Source of the DNA: Primorskyibacter flagellatus
GTDB lineage: Bacteria > Pseudomonadota > Alphaproteobacteria > Rhodobacterales > Rhodobacteraceae
Reading direction: 5' to 3'
Assembly: GCF_900176485.1 (NCBI RefSeq)
Contig: NZ_FWYD01000005.1
Location: forward strand, 124,001 to 188,000
Length of the DNA: 64,000 bases
Part shown: in pieces, positions 1-7,410 of the stretch
How positions within the stretch are numbered: the stretch's first letter is position 1
How the letters are laid out: every line of letters starts with the position of its first letter
Notes under the pieces: model-generated
The model's input: the letters and a program-made list of their open reading frames with translations, nothing else
What the model was told of the DNA's origin: nothing
The model's database searches: none
Program-made: the position numbers and the translations under genes

Positions 1-1
1 G

Positions 2-553
2 GTGTTTCAGGATCCGACACAAAGCCTGAACCCCGGCATGTCGGTCTACGATCTGATCTCCGAGGCGTGGGTGATCCACCGTGAAATCCTGTCTAAAGAC
101 AAATGGAAGGCCCGCGTTGCGGAACTGCTGGAACAGGTCGGGTTGCAGGCCGAACATATGCACCGCTACCCGCATCAGTTCTCGGGCGGGCAGCGCCAGC
201 GGATTGCCATTGCGCGGGCGCTTGCGTTGGAGCCGCGGATCATTGTCTGCGACGAGGCGGTTTCGGCGCTGGACGTGTCGATCCAGGCGCAGGTGATCGA
301 ATTGCTTGACAGTTTGCGCCAAGAGCTTGGCCTGAGCTACATATTCATCGCGCATGACCTGCCGGTGGTCCGCGATTTTGCCGACCGGGTGATTGTCATG
401 CAGGGCGGCGAGATCGTCGAACAGGGCAGCGTTCGGCAGATATTCGAGGCACCTAGGATGCGCTACACCCAAGAACTTCTGGCTGCGAGTCTGAACCCCG
501 ACCCCGAGGTGCAGGCCGCGCGACGCGTAAAACGACTGGAGATGGCTCAATGA
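2..553 (+). CDS. Peptide/opine ABC transporter ATP-binding protein (DppF/OppF type), 3' part
   Basis: This is the C-terminal part of an ATPase that energises import by a peptide/nickel/opine-type ABC transporter on the cytoplasmic face of the inner membrane. The window begins inside the gene, so the Walker A end is missing and the first visible codon (GTG) is not a start. Visible are the Q-loop (FQDP) at the very beginning, the ABC signature SGGQRQR at residues 61-67 of the visible part, Walker B IIVCDE at 80-85, the D-loop SALD and the switch histidine in IFIAHD near 118. The tail is short and lacks a clear oligopeptide-binding C-terminal extension. Its stop codon overlaps the start of the next gene (ATGA), so the two are probably translationally coupled. 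The substrate is unknown; permease and binding-protein genes should lie upstream of the window. Confidence 0.9.
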   Translation: MFQDPTQSLNPGMSVYDLISEAWVIHREILSKDKWKARVAELLEQVGLQAEHMHRYPHQFSGGQRQRIAIARALALEPRIIVCDEAVSALDVSIQAQVIELLDSLRQELGLSYIFIAHDLPVVRDFADRVIVMQGGEIVEQGSVRQIFEAPRMRYTQELLAASLNPDPEVQAARRVKRLEMAQ

Positions 554-1491
554 AACCTGACGTGATGGTTCTGTACCCGACGCGCCCAAAAGCCTGGGCG
601 CAACTGGAAGCGGCCTATACGCTGCACCGCTACGACGAGGCTGAAGACAAGGCTGCGTTCCTGGCCGCGCACGGCCCGAAATGCCAGGGTGTCGTCACCA
701 ATGGACATGCGAAACTGTCGCGGCAGATGGTTGAGGCTATGCCGCAGCTGAAAGTCGTCGCCTGTTCGTCGGCCGGGTACGAAGATATCGACGTGGACGC
801 GTTGACCGACCATGGTGTGACGCTGACCAACACCTCTGTCGCTTTGTGCGATGACGTGGCCGACACGGCTATTATGTTGATGTTGGCGGCGCGGCGGGGG
901 CTGATTGATGCACATGCCTATACGGTCGCTGGCGACTGGGGTCGCAAGGGCATGTATCCGCTGCAACACACGTTGAAAGGCGCGCGGTTGGGCATTGTCG
1001 GCATGGGCACGATCGGACAGGCGATTGCCGCGCGGTGTTCGGTCATGGGAATGCAGATCGCCTATTACGGTCGCCGCGAAAAGCCAGAGATCGCCTATCC
1101 TTATGTTGCAGACCTGACGGCGCTTGCGGCTGAAAGCGACGTGATCGTGTTGGCCGTTGCTGGCGGGGACGCAACGCGCGGGCTGATGGACGAGGCCGCG
1201 TTGAATGCGCTTGGCCCTTACGGTGTGCTGGTCAACATCGCACGCGGCAGTGTCGTGGACGAACCTGCAATGATCCGCGCGCTGAAAGACGGCAGGCTGG
1301 GGCGGGCCGGTCTGGATGTGTTTCTCAACGAACCGAACCCCGATCCAGAATTGACCGCGCTGCCCAATGTGACGCTCTATCCGCATCACGCGTCGGGGAC
1401 GGAGGAAACGCGCGATGCCATGGCGCAACTGGTCGTCGATAACCTCGCCGCATTCTATGCTGATCAGCCCTTGCTGACAGCAGTTAACTAA
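550..1491 (+). CDS. D-isomer-specific 2-hydroxyacid dehydrogenase family protein
   Basis: A 313-residue NAD(P)-dependent 2-hydroxyacid dehydrogenase, interconverting a 2-keto acid and a D-2-hydroxy acid. The Rossmann loop GMGTIG is at 151-156, and the catalytic triad of the family is present: Arg232 in NIARGSVVDE, Glu261 in FLNEPNP and His279 in YPHHASG. Length is normal for the family. The start ATG overlaps the stop of the ABC ATPase by 4 bp, which suggests the acid it handles is the imported compound or a derivative. It precedes DUF475 and two DapA-like lyases, so a sugar-acid pathway is a reasonable guess. The exact substrate (glyoxylate, hydroxypyruvate, 2-ketogluconate or other) cannot be read from the sequence. 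Confidence 0.9.
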   Translation: MKPDVMVLYPTRPKAWAQLEAAYTLHRYDEAEDKAAFLAAHGPKCQGVVTNGHAKLSRQMVEAMPQLKVVACSSAGYEDIDVDALTDHGVTLTNTSVALCDDVADTAIMLMLAARRGLIDAHAYTVAGDWGRKGMYPLQHTLKGARLGIVGMGTIGQAIAARCSVMGMQIAYYGRREKPEIAYPYVADLTALAAESDVIVLAVAGGDATRGLMDEAALNALGPYGVLVNIARGSVVDEPAMIRALKDGRLGRAGLDVFLNEPNPDPELTALPNVTLYPHHASGTEETRDAMAQLVVDNLAAFYADQPLLTAVN

Positions 1492-1509
1492 CTCTGCCAC
1501 AGGAACATA

Positions 1510-2544
1510 ATGACCATATTGCACTACTTCCGCTGGGCCTTTGCCGTCACCGTGCTGGGTCTGATGCTGACGCTTTGGCTGGGCTGGACCTATTCCGGCA
1601 CTATCGCAGGCACGCTTAGCTTCTTTATGATCGGCCTTGTGCTGGCGATCCTCGAGATTTCGCTGTCCTTCGACAATGCCATCGTGAACGCCAACAAGTT
1701 GCAGACCATGACGCCGATCTGGCGACAAAGGTTTCTGACATGGGGTATCCTGATCGCCGTGTTCGGCATGCGGATCGTCTTTCCGCTTCTGATCGTGGTG
1801 ATCGCTGCGCGCATCGGCCCGATAGAGGCCGTGCGCCTCGCGGCACGCGAACCTGCCGAATATGCCCGCATCATCGGCGATGCGCATCTGTCGATTGCGG
1901 CCTTTGGCGGGGCATTTCTGATGATGGTGGCGCTCAGCTACTTTGTGGATGAGGGCAAGGAGGTTGACTGGATCGCCGCGCTGGAACGCAACATGCGCCG
2001 CTTCGGATCTATCCGGGGGATGGAGATTGCCTTTGTTCTGGCGGTGATGCTGGGCTTTGCGACGGCCTTGCCGGATCAGGACGCGGGCAGGTTCCTGTTC
2101 GCGTCCAGTGCGGGCCTGCTGACCTTTCTTGCGGTTGATATGCTGGGCCATGTGCTGGACAAATCCGATGCTGCGGGCACCGTGGCGAAGGGTGGTCTTG
2201 GCGCGTTTCTCTATCTTGAGGTGCTGGACGCGTCGTTCAGCTTTGACGGCGTCATCGGGGCGTTTGCCTTGACGCAGAACCTGTTCCTGATCGCCATCGG
2301 GCTGGGCATCGGCGCGATGTATGTCCGGTCAATGACCATCATGCTCGTAGAGCGACAAACACTGGCAGAGTTCCGCTATCTCGAACATGGCGCTTTCTGG
2401 TCCATCCTTGTGCTGTCGATCATCATGTTCCTGCAAACCATCTGGCACGTTTCAGAGATCATTACCGGATCGCTGGGCGCGGGTTTCATCCTGATGGCGT
2501 TCATTTCTTCGGTCCTTTATCGCCGATCCGAAGTCGAAAGCTGA
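1510..2544 (+). CDS. DUF475 family integral membrane protein (TerC-like)
   Basis: A 344-residue polytopic inner-membrane protein with about eight or nine hydrophobic segments. It matches the DUF475 family, which is related to the TerC/LysE-like transporters. The paired acidic signatures typical of that superfamily are visible: LEISLSFDNAIVNANK in the first transmembrane bundle (about residues 48-63) and LEVLDASFSFDGVIGAF (about 237-253), each carrying a conserved Asp in a membrane helix that probably binds a cation. It starts 18 bp after the dehydrogenase with AGGAA eight bases upstream. TerC relatives are linked to metal ion export or resistance, but the role of DUF475 is not established. 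A link to the neighbouring sugar-acid genes is only positional. Confidence 0.85.
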   Translation: MTILHYFRWAFAVTVLGLMLTLWLGWTYSGTIAGTLSFFMIGLVLAILEISLSFDNAIVNANKLQTMTPIWRQRFLTWGILIAVFGMRIVFPLLIVVIAARIGPIEAVRLAAREPAEYARIIGDAHLSIAAFGGAFLMMVALSYFVDEGKEVDWIAALERNMRRFGSIRGMEIAFVLAVMLGFATALPDQDAGRFLFASSAGLLTFLAVDMLGHVLDKSDAAGTVAKGGLGAFLYLEVLDASFSFDGVIGAFALTQNLFLIAIGLGIGAMYVRSMTIMLVERQTLAEFRYLEHGAFWSILVLSIIMFLQTIWHVSEIITGSLGAGFILMAFISSVLYRRSEVES

Positions 2545-2685
2545 AAAATGCAGCTCCCAGAAGCAACCACCGTGGCACTGCCGTCATCCGCCGCTGTCGC
2601 CATCGCCGGACAACAGTTCGCCATTTGCGCAGACGCGTCGCAGTGACCGCTTGTGCTGTTTAACATTCCGAAAGAAAGGCTTCTC

Positions 2686-3591
2686 ATGATTGACAATAGC
2701 GACCTAAAGGAACGTATCCGCACCGGATTGTTGTCTTTTCCTGTCACTGCGTTCAACAGCGACGGTGACTTTGCCCCGAAGCCCTTCGCCGCGCATCTGG
2801 AATGGCTGTCGAGCTATCCCGTCGCCGGCCTGATCGTCGCGGGTGGCACGGGCGAGATGTTCTCGCTGACCCCTTCCGAGATTGTCGAGGTGGTCAAAAC
2901 CGCCAAGCAGACCCAACCCGATGCGCCGATCATTGCAGGCTGCGGCTATGGCACCCGCATGGCCTGCGAGCTTGCGCAAAGTATCGAGGCGGCGGGCGGC
3001 GACGGTATCCTGCTTTTGCCCCATTACCTTATCGGTGCGCCACAAGAAGGCATCGAGGCGCGCATCCGTGCCGTGTGCAAGTCAACGAAAATGGCGGTGA
3101 TCGTCTATAATCGTGGGCAGGCGCGGGTCACGGCAGAAACGCTGGAACGGCTTGCGGATGATTGTCCCAATCTGATCGGCTTCAAGGACGGCACCGGAGA
3201 CATCGATACGGTGCGCCGGGTCACGCTGAAGCTGGGCAACCGTCTATCCTATATCGGCGGGATGCCCACGCACGAGCTGTTCGCGCAAGCCTATCGCGGG
3301 GCCGGCATGCCGACCTATTCCTCTGCCGTGTTCAACTTTGTTCCCGAAATCGCGCTGCGTTTCCACAAGGCGTTTACGGCGGGCGACGATGCGACCTGCG
3401 AACAACTGCTTGCGGACTTCTACTACCCGTTCGCAACGATCCGTGATCGCCAGTCCGGCTACGCGGTTTCGGCGGTCAAGGCCGGGGTTATCCTGCGTGG
3501 GTTCGAGGCAGGCCCCGTGCGTAGCCCACTGACCGATCTGACCGATGAAGAAATGGAGATGATGAAGGATTTGATCGAAACAAGTTCCTGA
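2686..3591 (+). CDS. kdgD: 5-dehydro-4-deoxyglucarate dehydratase
   Basis: A 301-residue DapA-superfamily (N-acetylneuraminate lyase fold) enzyme. KdgD converts 5-dehydro-4-deoxy-D-glucarate to 2,5-dioxopentanoate, water and CO2 in the oxidative uronate/aldarate pathway. The TIM-barrel signature GGTGEMFSL lies at 53-61, the catalytic Tyr at 141 (VIVYNRG) and the Schiff-base Lys at 167 ([12 protein letters not shown]). The FKDGTGD context and the length fit KdgD better than DapA. The ATG at 2686 is chosen because it follows AAAGAAAGG at normal spacing and matches the usual N-terminus; an upstream in-frame start would add 11 residues. The product is normally oxidised by a 2-ketoglutarate semialdehyde dehydrogenase, which is not seen next to it. 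A second DapA-like gene follows. Confidence 0.88.
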   Translation: MIDNSDLKERIRTGLLSFPVTAFNSDGDFAPKPFAAHLEWLSSYPVAGLIVAGGTGEMFSLTPSEIVEVVKTAKQTQPDAPIIAGCGYGTRMACELAQSIEAAGGDGILLLPHYLIGAPQEGIEARIRAVCKSTKMAVIVYNRGQARVTAETLERLADDCPNLIGFKDGTGDIDTVRRVTLKLGNRLSYIGGMPTHELFAQAYRGAGMPTYSSAVFNFVPEIALRFHKAFTAGDDATCEQLLADFYYPFATIRDRQSGYAVSAVKAGVILRGFEAGPVRSPLTDLTDEEMEMMKDLIETSS

Positions 3592-3858
3592 TCATGGTTA
3601 GCGATACGCTGTCCGAATATTCTGTGCCTGAATTGCTTGCCTGCCATTCAGGCCATATCGCGGCAGCCGATCCTGATGCATCCCAGACAGAGCTTTTGTC
3701 CAACGACCCGGCGCGGCGGGCGCGCCCCGCACCGTTCTGACAGCCCGTTCCGGTGTGCGCACTGAGCAAAATTTATCCGCATGTTGGCCATTTGTCCCAA
3801 AATATGCGCAGGCCGCACCATCGCCCCTATCAATCTAGTAACGTGAAAGCGATCCGCC

Positions 3859-4758
3859 ATGCCCCATGATCTGACCAAAGCTCTCACCGGGATATCCGGC
3901 ATCCTGGTCACCCCGATGACAACGGATAGAAAAATCGACCCGGATCGTCAGAAACCGGTCGTGGACAAGGCGATTGCGGCTGGCGTGCATGTGCTGACCG
4001 CCAATGGCAACACAGGCGAATTCTATAGCCTGTCCCTTGAGGAGGCTGAAGAGATGTGCCGCGCCGCTGCCCGACACATCCAGGGCCGCGTGCCGCTTGT
4101 TGCCGGGGTGGGCCGCTCTGTCGTGGACGCATGCCATTTGGCGCGCAGCGCCAAAGCCGCAGGCGCGGATGCGCTGATGATCCATCAGCCGCCAGATCCT
4201 TTCGCCGCGCCGCGCGGATTGGTGGCCTATGTGCAGGCTGTGTCAGAGGCGGCGGACCTGCCGATTGTGCTTTATCTGCGCAATGACACCATCGGAACGC
4301 ACGCAATTGCCGACCTTTGCGCCGTTCCGGGCGTTGTGGGCGTAAAATGGGCCACACCCAACCCGCTGAAACTCGCCGACGCGATGGCGGCCAGCGATCC
4401 CGATATCATCTGGGTCGGCGGATTGGCCGAGGTGTGGGCACCGCCGTTCTACGCCGTGGGCGCGCGTGGGTTCACCTCTGGCCTGATCAATGTCTGGCCA
4501 GAACGGTCCGTGGCAATTCACGCGGCGCTCGATTCCGGCGATTACGCAACCGCCAAGACGCTGATTGCCGAGATGAAGCCCTTCGAGGATGTCCGAGCGC
4601 AAGAATCGAACGGGACAAATGTGACGGGGGTGAAGGCGGCTCTGCGCGCCATTGGCCACGAACGTGGTCCGACGCGGCCACCGTCAGCCTGGCCTTTGAC
4701 TGAGATGCAGCAGGATATGCTGGAAAGTTTCATTGCGCGACATGCGATTACGTTCTGA
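3859..4758 (+). CDS. Dihydrodipicolinate synthase/N-acetylneuraminate lyase family protein
   Basis: A 299-residue class I aldolase/dehydratase of the DapA superfamily. It has the GNTGEFYSL pyruvate-site loop at 50-58, Tyr139 in VLYLRND and the Schiff-base lysine at 163 in GVKWATPN. The active-site surroundings differ from true DapA (no YNVPxRT segment), so lysine biosynthesis is unlikely. Members with such divergence act on sugar acids or hydroxyproline-derived compounds. The 267 bp between kdgD and this gene contain only a doubtful 48-codon frame. The start has a weak ribosome-binding site. It may process another aldarate or keto-acid in the same catabolic set as kdgD; the substrate is unknown. 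Confidence 0.82.
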   Translation: MPHDLTKALTGISGILVTPMTTDRKIDPDRQKPVVDKAIAAGVHVLTANGNTGEFYSLSLEEAEEMCRAAARHIQGRVPLVAGVGRSVVDACHLARSAKAAGADALMIHQPPDPFAAPRGLVAYVQAVSEAADLPIVLYLRNDTIGTHAIADLCAVPGVVGVKWATPNPLKLADAMAASDPDIIWVGGLAEVWAPPFYAVGARGFTSGLINVWPERSVAIHAALDSGDYATAKTLIAEMKPFEDVRAQESNGTNVTGVKAALRAIGHERGPTRPPSAWPLTEMQQDMLESFIARHAITF

Positions 4759-4898
4759 CGAAACAGGGCAGGTTGCCTGTGGTACACGGCTCGTCGGCGG
4801 TATTTTTGACGGGCTCGGACAATGCAATTGAACCCGGATCAGTGGCCGCGCCGCACAAATCTGCCACAGACGGCATTGGCAAATTGCTTGGGCAAGGG

Positions 4899-4925
4899 CA
4901 GTGGCAAAATCGTCTCGTGCCACTG
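4899..4925. repeat. Perfect 8-bp inverted repeat upstream of glgP
   Basis: CAGTGGCA (4899-4906) and TGCCACTG (4918-4925) are exact complements separated by 11 bases, about 50 bp before the glgP start. No T-run follows, so it is not a typical terminator for the upstream lyase gene. It could be an operator or an RNA hairpin in the glg leader. Confidence 0.5.
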
Positions 4926-4946
4926 GGGGATCGGTTTAGGGTTACG

Positions 4947-4967
4947 TTAGCGCAAACATTTTGCTAA
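4947..4967. promoter_or_regulatory. LacI-type operator-like dyad before glgP
   Basis: A 21-bp dyad starting TTAGC and ending GCTAA, with AAACATTT in the centre, lies 11 bp before the glgP start codon. The outer five positions and two inner positions of each half are symmetric (7 of 10). Size, A+T-rich ends and centre resemble LacI/GalR-family operators. No such regulator is present in the window. Binding is inferred from pattern only. Confidence 0.4.
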
Positions 4968-4977
4968 TAAAGGGCGA

Positions 4978-7410
4978 ATGCAAGGGATTATTCTTAACAT
5001 GAGCATGACCAAAGACGCCCGGCCAGTGAACGACGCTGAGCTAAAGCAAGCCGTCGAACAGCACTTGATTTACACGCTTGGCAAGGACGCAAGGCATGCT
5101 TCGGTCTACGATTGGCGAATGGCGCTGTCCTATGCCATCCGCGACCGCATCGTCGGGCCGTGGTTCCATGCAACGCGCAGGACGTATGAAGGCCAGCGCA
5201 AGCGGGTCTACTACCTGTCGATGGAATTTCTGATCGGGCGGATGCTGGAAGACGCGATGATTAATCTCGGCCTGCTTGAGGCATCTGAAAGTGTCGCGAA
5301 GTCACTGGGTTTTGATCTGCGCCAGATTATCGAGGATGAGCCTGACGCCGCACTGGGAAACGGTGGCCTTGGCCGTCTTGCCGCGTGTTTTCTGGAATCG
5401 TTGTCCTCGCTGGGATGTCCAGCGCATGGCTACGGAATTCGTTATGAACACGGCTTGTTCCGGCAGCGCTTTGAGGGCGGGCAGCAGGTCGAGACGCCGG
5501 AAGATTGGCTGACGCAGGCGCATCCGTGGGAATTTGCCCGCCCGGAATCTGCCTATGAAATTGGCTTTAAGGGCGAGGCCGTGAATGGTGACTGGCATCC
5601 GTCGGAGAGCGTCATCGCCTCCGCATATGATATGCCGGTGATCGGCTGGCAGGGACGCTGGGCCAACACATTGCGGATGTGGAGCGCCAAGCCCACAACG
5701 CTGTTTGATCTGGAACGTTTCAATTCCGGTGACTACGCCGCAGCGGCTGAACCAGAGGCGCTGGCTCGCACGCTCAGCCGGGTGTTGTATCCGGACGACA
5801 CCACCTATCAGGGCAAGGAATTGCGCCTGAAACAAGAGTTTTTCCTGACCTCTGCCGCGCTTCAGGACATCCTGCGCCGGTACCTGTCGGAATATGATGA
5901 TCTGACAAAGCTGCCACAGAAAGTGGCGATCCAGATGAATGATACCCACCCGGCAATTGCCGGACCAGAGTTGATCCGGCTGCTGACCGACAAGCACGGG
6001 CTGGAATGGGGCGTGGCGCAGGACATCGCCCGCGCGACCTTGGGCTATACCAACCACACATTGCTGCCCGAAGCGCTGGAGCGGTGGTCGACATGGCTGA
6101 TGGGGAACATCCTGCCACGCCATATGCAGATCATCGAACGTATTGACGATGACCATCGACGCGCCACGAAGCGCCCTGCCCATGTCGGGATCGTGCGCAA
6201 CAACGAGGTGCAGATGGGCGAGCTGGCCTTTATCATGTCGCATAAGGTCAACGGCGTCTCGGCACTGCACAGCGATCTGGTGAAAAAGACGGTCTTTCAC
6301 GATCTGAACGAATTGCATCCCGGCCGCATCATCAACCAGACCAACGGCGTGACCCCGCGACGCTGGCTGAAGCTGGCGAACCCGCCGCTGGCCGGGTTGA
6401 TCTCTGACACAATCGGCGATGGCTGGATCGGCGATCTTGATCAGCTCAAGGCGCTAGAACCACATGCCAATGACAAGGCGTTTCGCAAGGATTTCCGCGC
6501 CGCCAAGCGGACCAACAAGGTGGCGCTGTCGAACTGGGTCGGCGAAACCATGGGGGTGCAGATTAACCCGAATGCCATGTTCGACGTCCAGATCAAGCGC
6601 ATCCACGAATACAAGCGCCAGCATCTCAACATCTTCGAGACCATCGCCCTGTGGCACAACATGCGCGAAAATCCGGATGCGGGCTGGGCACCGCGTGTGA
6701 AGGTCTTTGGCGGCAAGTCCGCGCCGGGCTATGCCGTGGCGAAAGAGATCATCCACCTGATCAACGACGTGGCGCAGGTCATCAACAATGACCCGGTCAC
6801 CGGCGATATGCTGAAGGTGATCTACCCGCCCAATTACAACGTCTCGATGGCCGAGCGGCTGATCCCGGCGGCGGACCTGTCGGAACAGATCTCGACCGCG
6901 GGCAAGGAAGCGTCTGGCACCGGCAATATGAAGTTCACCATGAACGGGGCCTTGACCATCGGCACGCTGGACGGCGCCAATGTCGAAATCCGCGAGCATG
7001 TGGGGGCGGAGAACTTCTTTCTATTTGGCCTGACAGCCGATGAGGTCATCAAACGCCGCCGCAATGTCCGCCACGCGCGTGACGCGATCGAGGCAAGCCA
7101 GAACATGCAGCATGTCCTGCAATTGATCGTCGAAGGCCGATTCAGCCCGACCGATCCCGACCGCTATCACGGGTTGGTCGACAGGGCGTGGAACCACGAT
7201 CACTACCTCGTCGCGGCGGATTTTGAGGGCTACTACACCGCTCAACGCGCTGCCGATAAGCTGTATCTTGATCCCGAGGCTTGGTCGGAGCAGGCGGTGC
7301 TAAATGTTGCCCGCTCCGGATTTTTCTCATCTGACCGGACAATTCGTGGTTACATGGCGGATATCTGGGGCACAGAATCGGCCCTGGACGGGGAGGAAGA
7401 CGCAGCATGA
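4978..7410 (+). CDS. glgP: Glycogen/starch/alpha-glucan phosphorylase
   Basis: An 810-residue pyridoxal-phosphate-dependent phosphorylase that releases glucose 1-phosphate from the non-reducing ends of glycogen in the cytoplasm. The family signature EASGTGNMKFTMNGALTIG, with the PLP-binding lysine in NMKF, is near residue 645. The N-terminal RVYYLSMEFLIGR and the LGNGGLGRLAACF motifs are intact, and the length is normal. It is the first gene of the operon glgP-B-C-A-X-pgm and overlaps glgB by 4 bp (ATGA). Translation may start at 4978 (AGGG just upstream) or at the downstream ATG at 4999. The dyads at 4899-4925 and 4947-4967 suggest regulation at this promoter. It is unusual in that the degradative enzyme leads the biosynthetic genes, as in several other alphaproteobacteria. 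Confidence 0.95.
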   Translation: MQGIILNMSMTKDARPVNDAELKQAVEQHLIYTLGKDARHASVYDWRMALSYAIRDRIVGPWFHATRRTYEGQRKRVYYLSMEFLIGRMLEDAMINLGLLEASESVAKSLGFDLRQIIEDEPDAALGNGGLGRLAACFLESLSSLGCPAHGYGIRYEHGLFRQRFEGGQQVETPEDWLTQAHPWEFARPESAYEIGFKGEAVNGDWHPSESVIASAYDMPVIGWQGRWANTLRMWSAKPTTLFDLERFNSGDYAAAAEPEALARTLSRVLYPDDTTYQGKELRLKQEFFLTSAALQDILRRYLSEYDDLTKLPQKVAIQMNDTHPAIAGPELIRLLTDKHGLEWGVAQDIARATLGYTNHTLLPEALERWSTWLMGNILPRHMQIIERIDDDHRRATKRPAHVGIVRNNEVQMGELAFIMSHKVNGVSALHSDLVKKTVFHDLNELHPGRIINQTNGVTPRRWLKLANPPLAGLISDTIGDGWIGDLDQLKALEPHANDKAFRKDFRAAKRTNKVALSNWVGETMGVQINPNAMFDVQIKRIHEYKRQHLNIFETIALWHNMRENPDAGWAPRVKVFGGKSAPGYAVAKEIIHLINDVAQVINNDPVTGDMLKVIYPPNYNVSMAERLIPAADLSEQISTAGKEASGTGNMKFTMNGALTIGTLDGANVEIREHVGAENFFLFGLTADEVIKRRRNVRHARDAIEASQNMQHVLQLIVEGRFSPTDPDRYHGLVDRAWNHDHYLVAADFEGYYTAQRAADKLYLDPEAWSEQAVLNVARSGFFSSDRTIRGYMADIWGTESALDGEEDAA

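Noticed and set aside
547-2151. A 534-codon frame antisense to the dehydrogenase and DUF475 genes
   Set aside because: It spans two well-supported genes and its product has an Arg/His/Gln-rich nonsense composition.
3594-3740. A 48-codon frame between kdgD and the second lyase
   Set aside because: There is no ribosome site and no recognisable sequence; it is too weak to call a gene.
3859-4758. Calling the second lyase dapA
   Set aside because: Catalytic Tyr and Lys are present, but the DapA-specific substrate segment is missing and the neighbourhood is catabolic.
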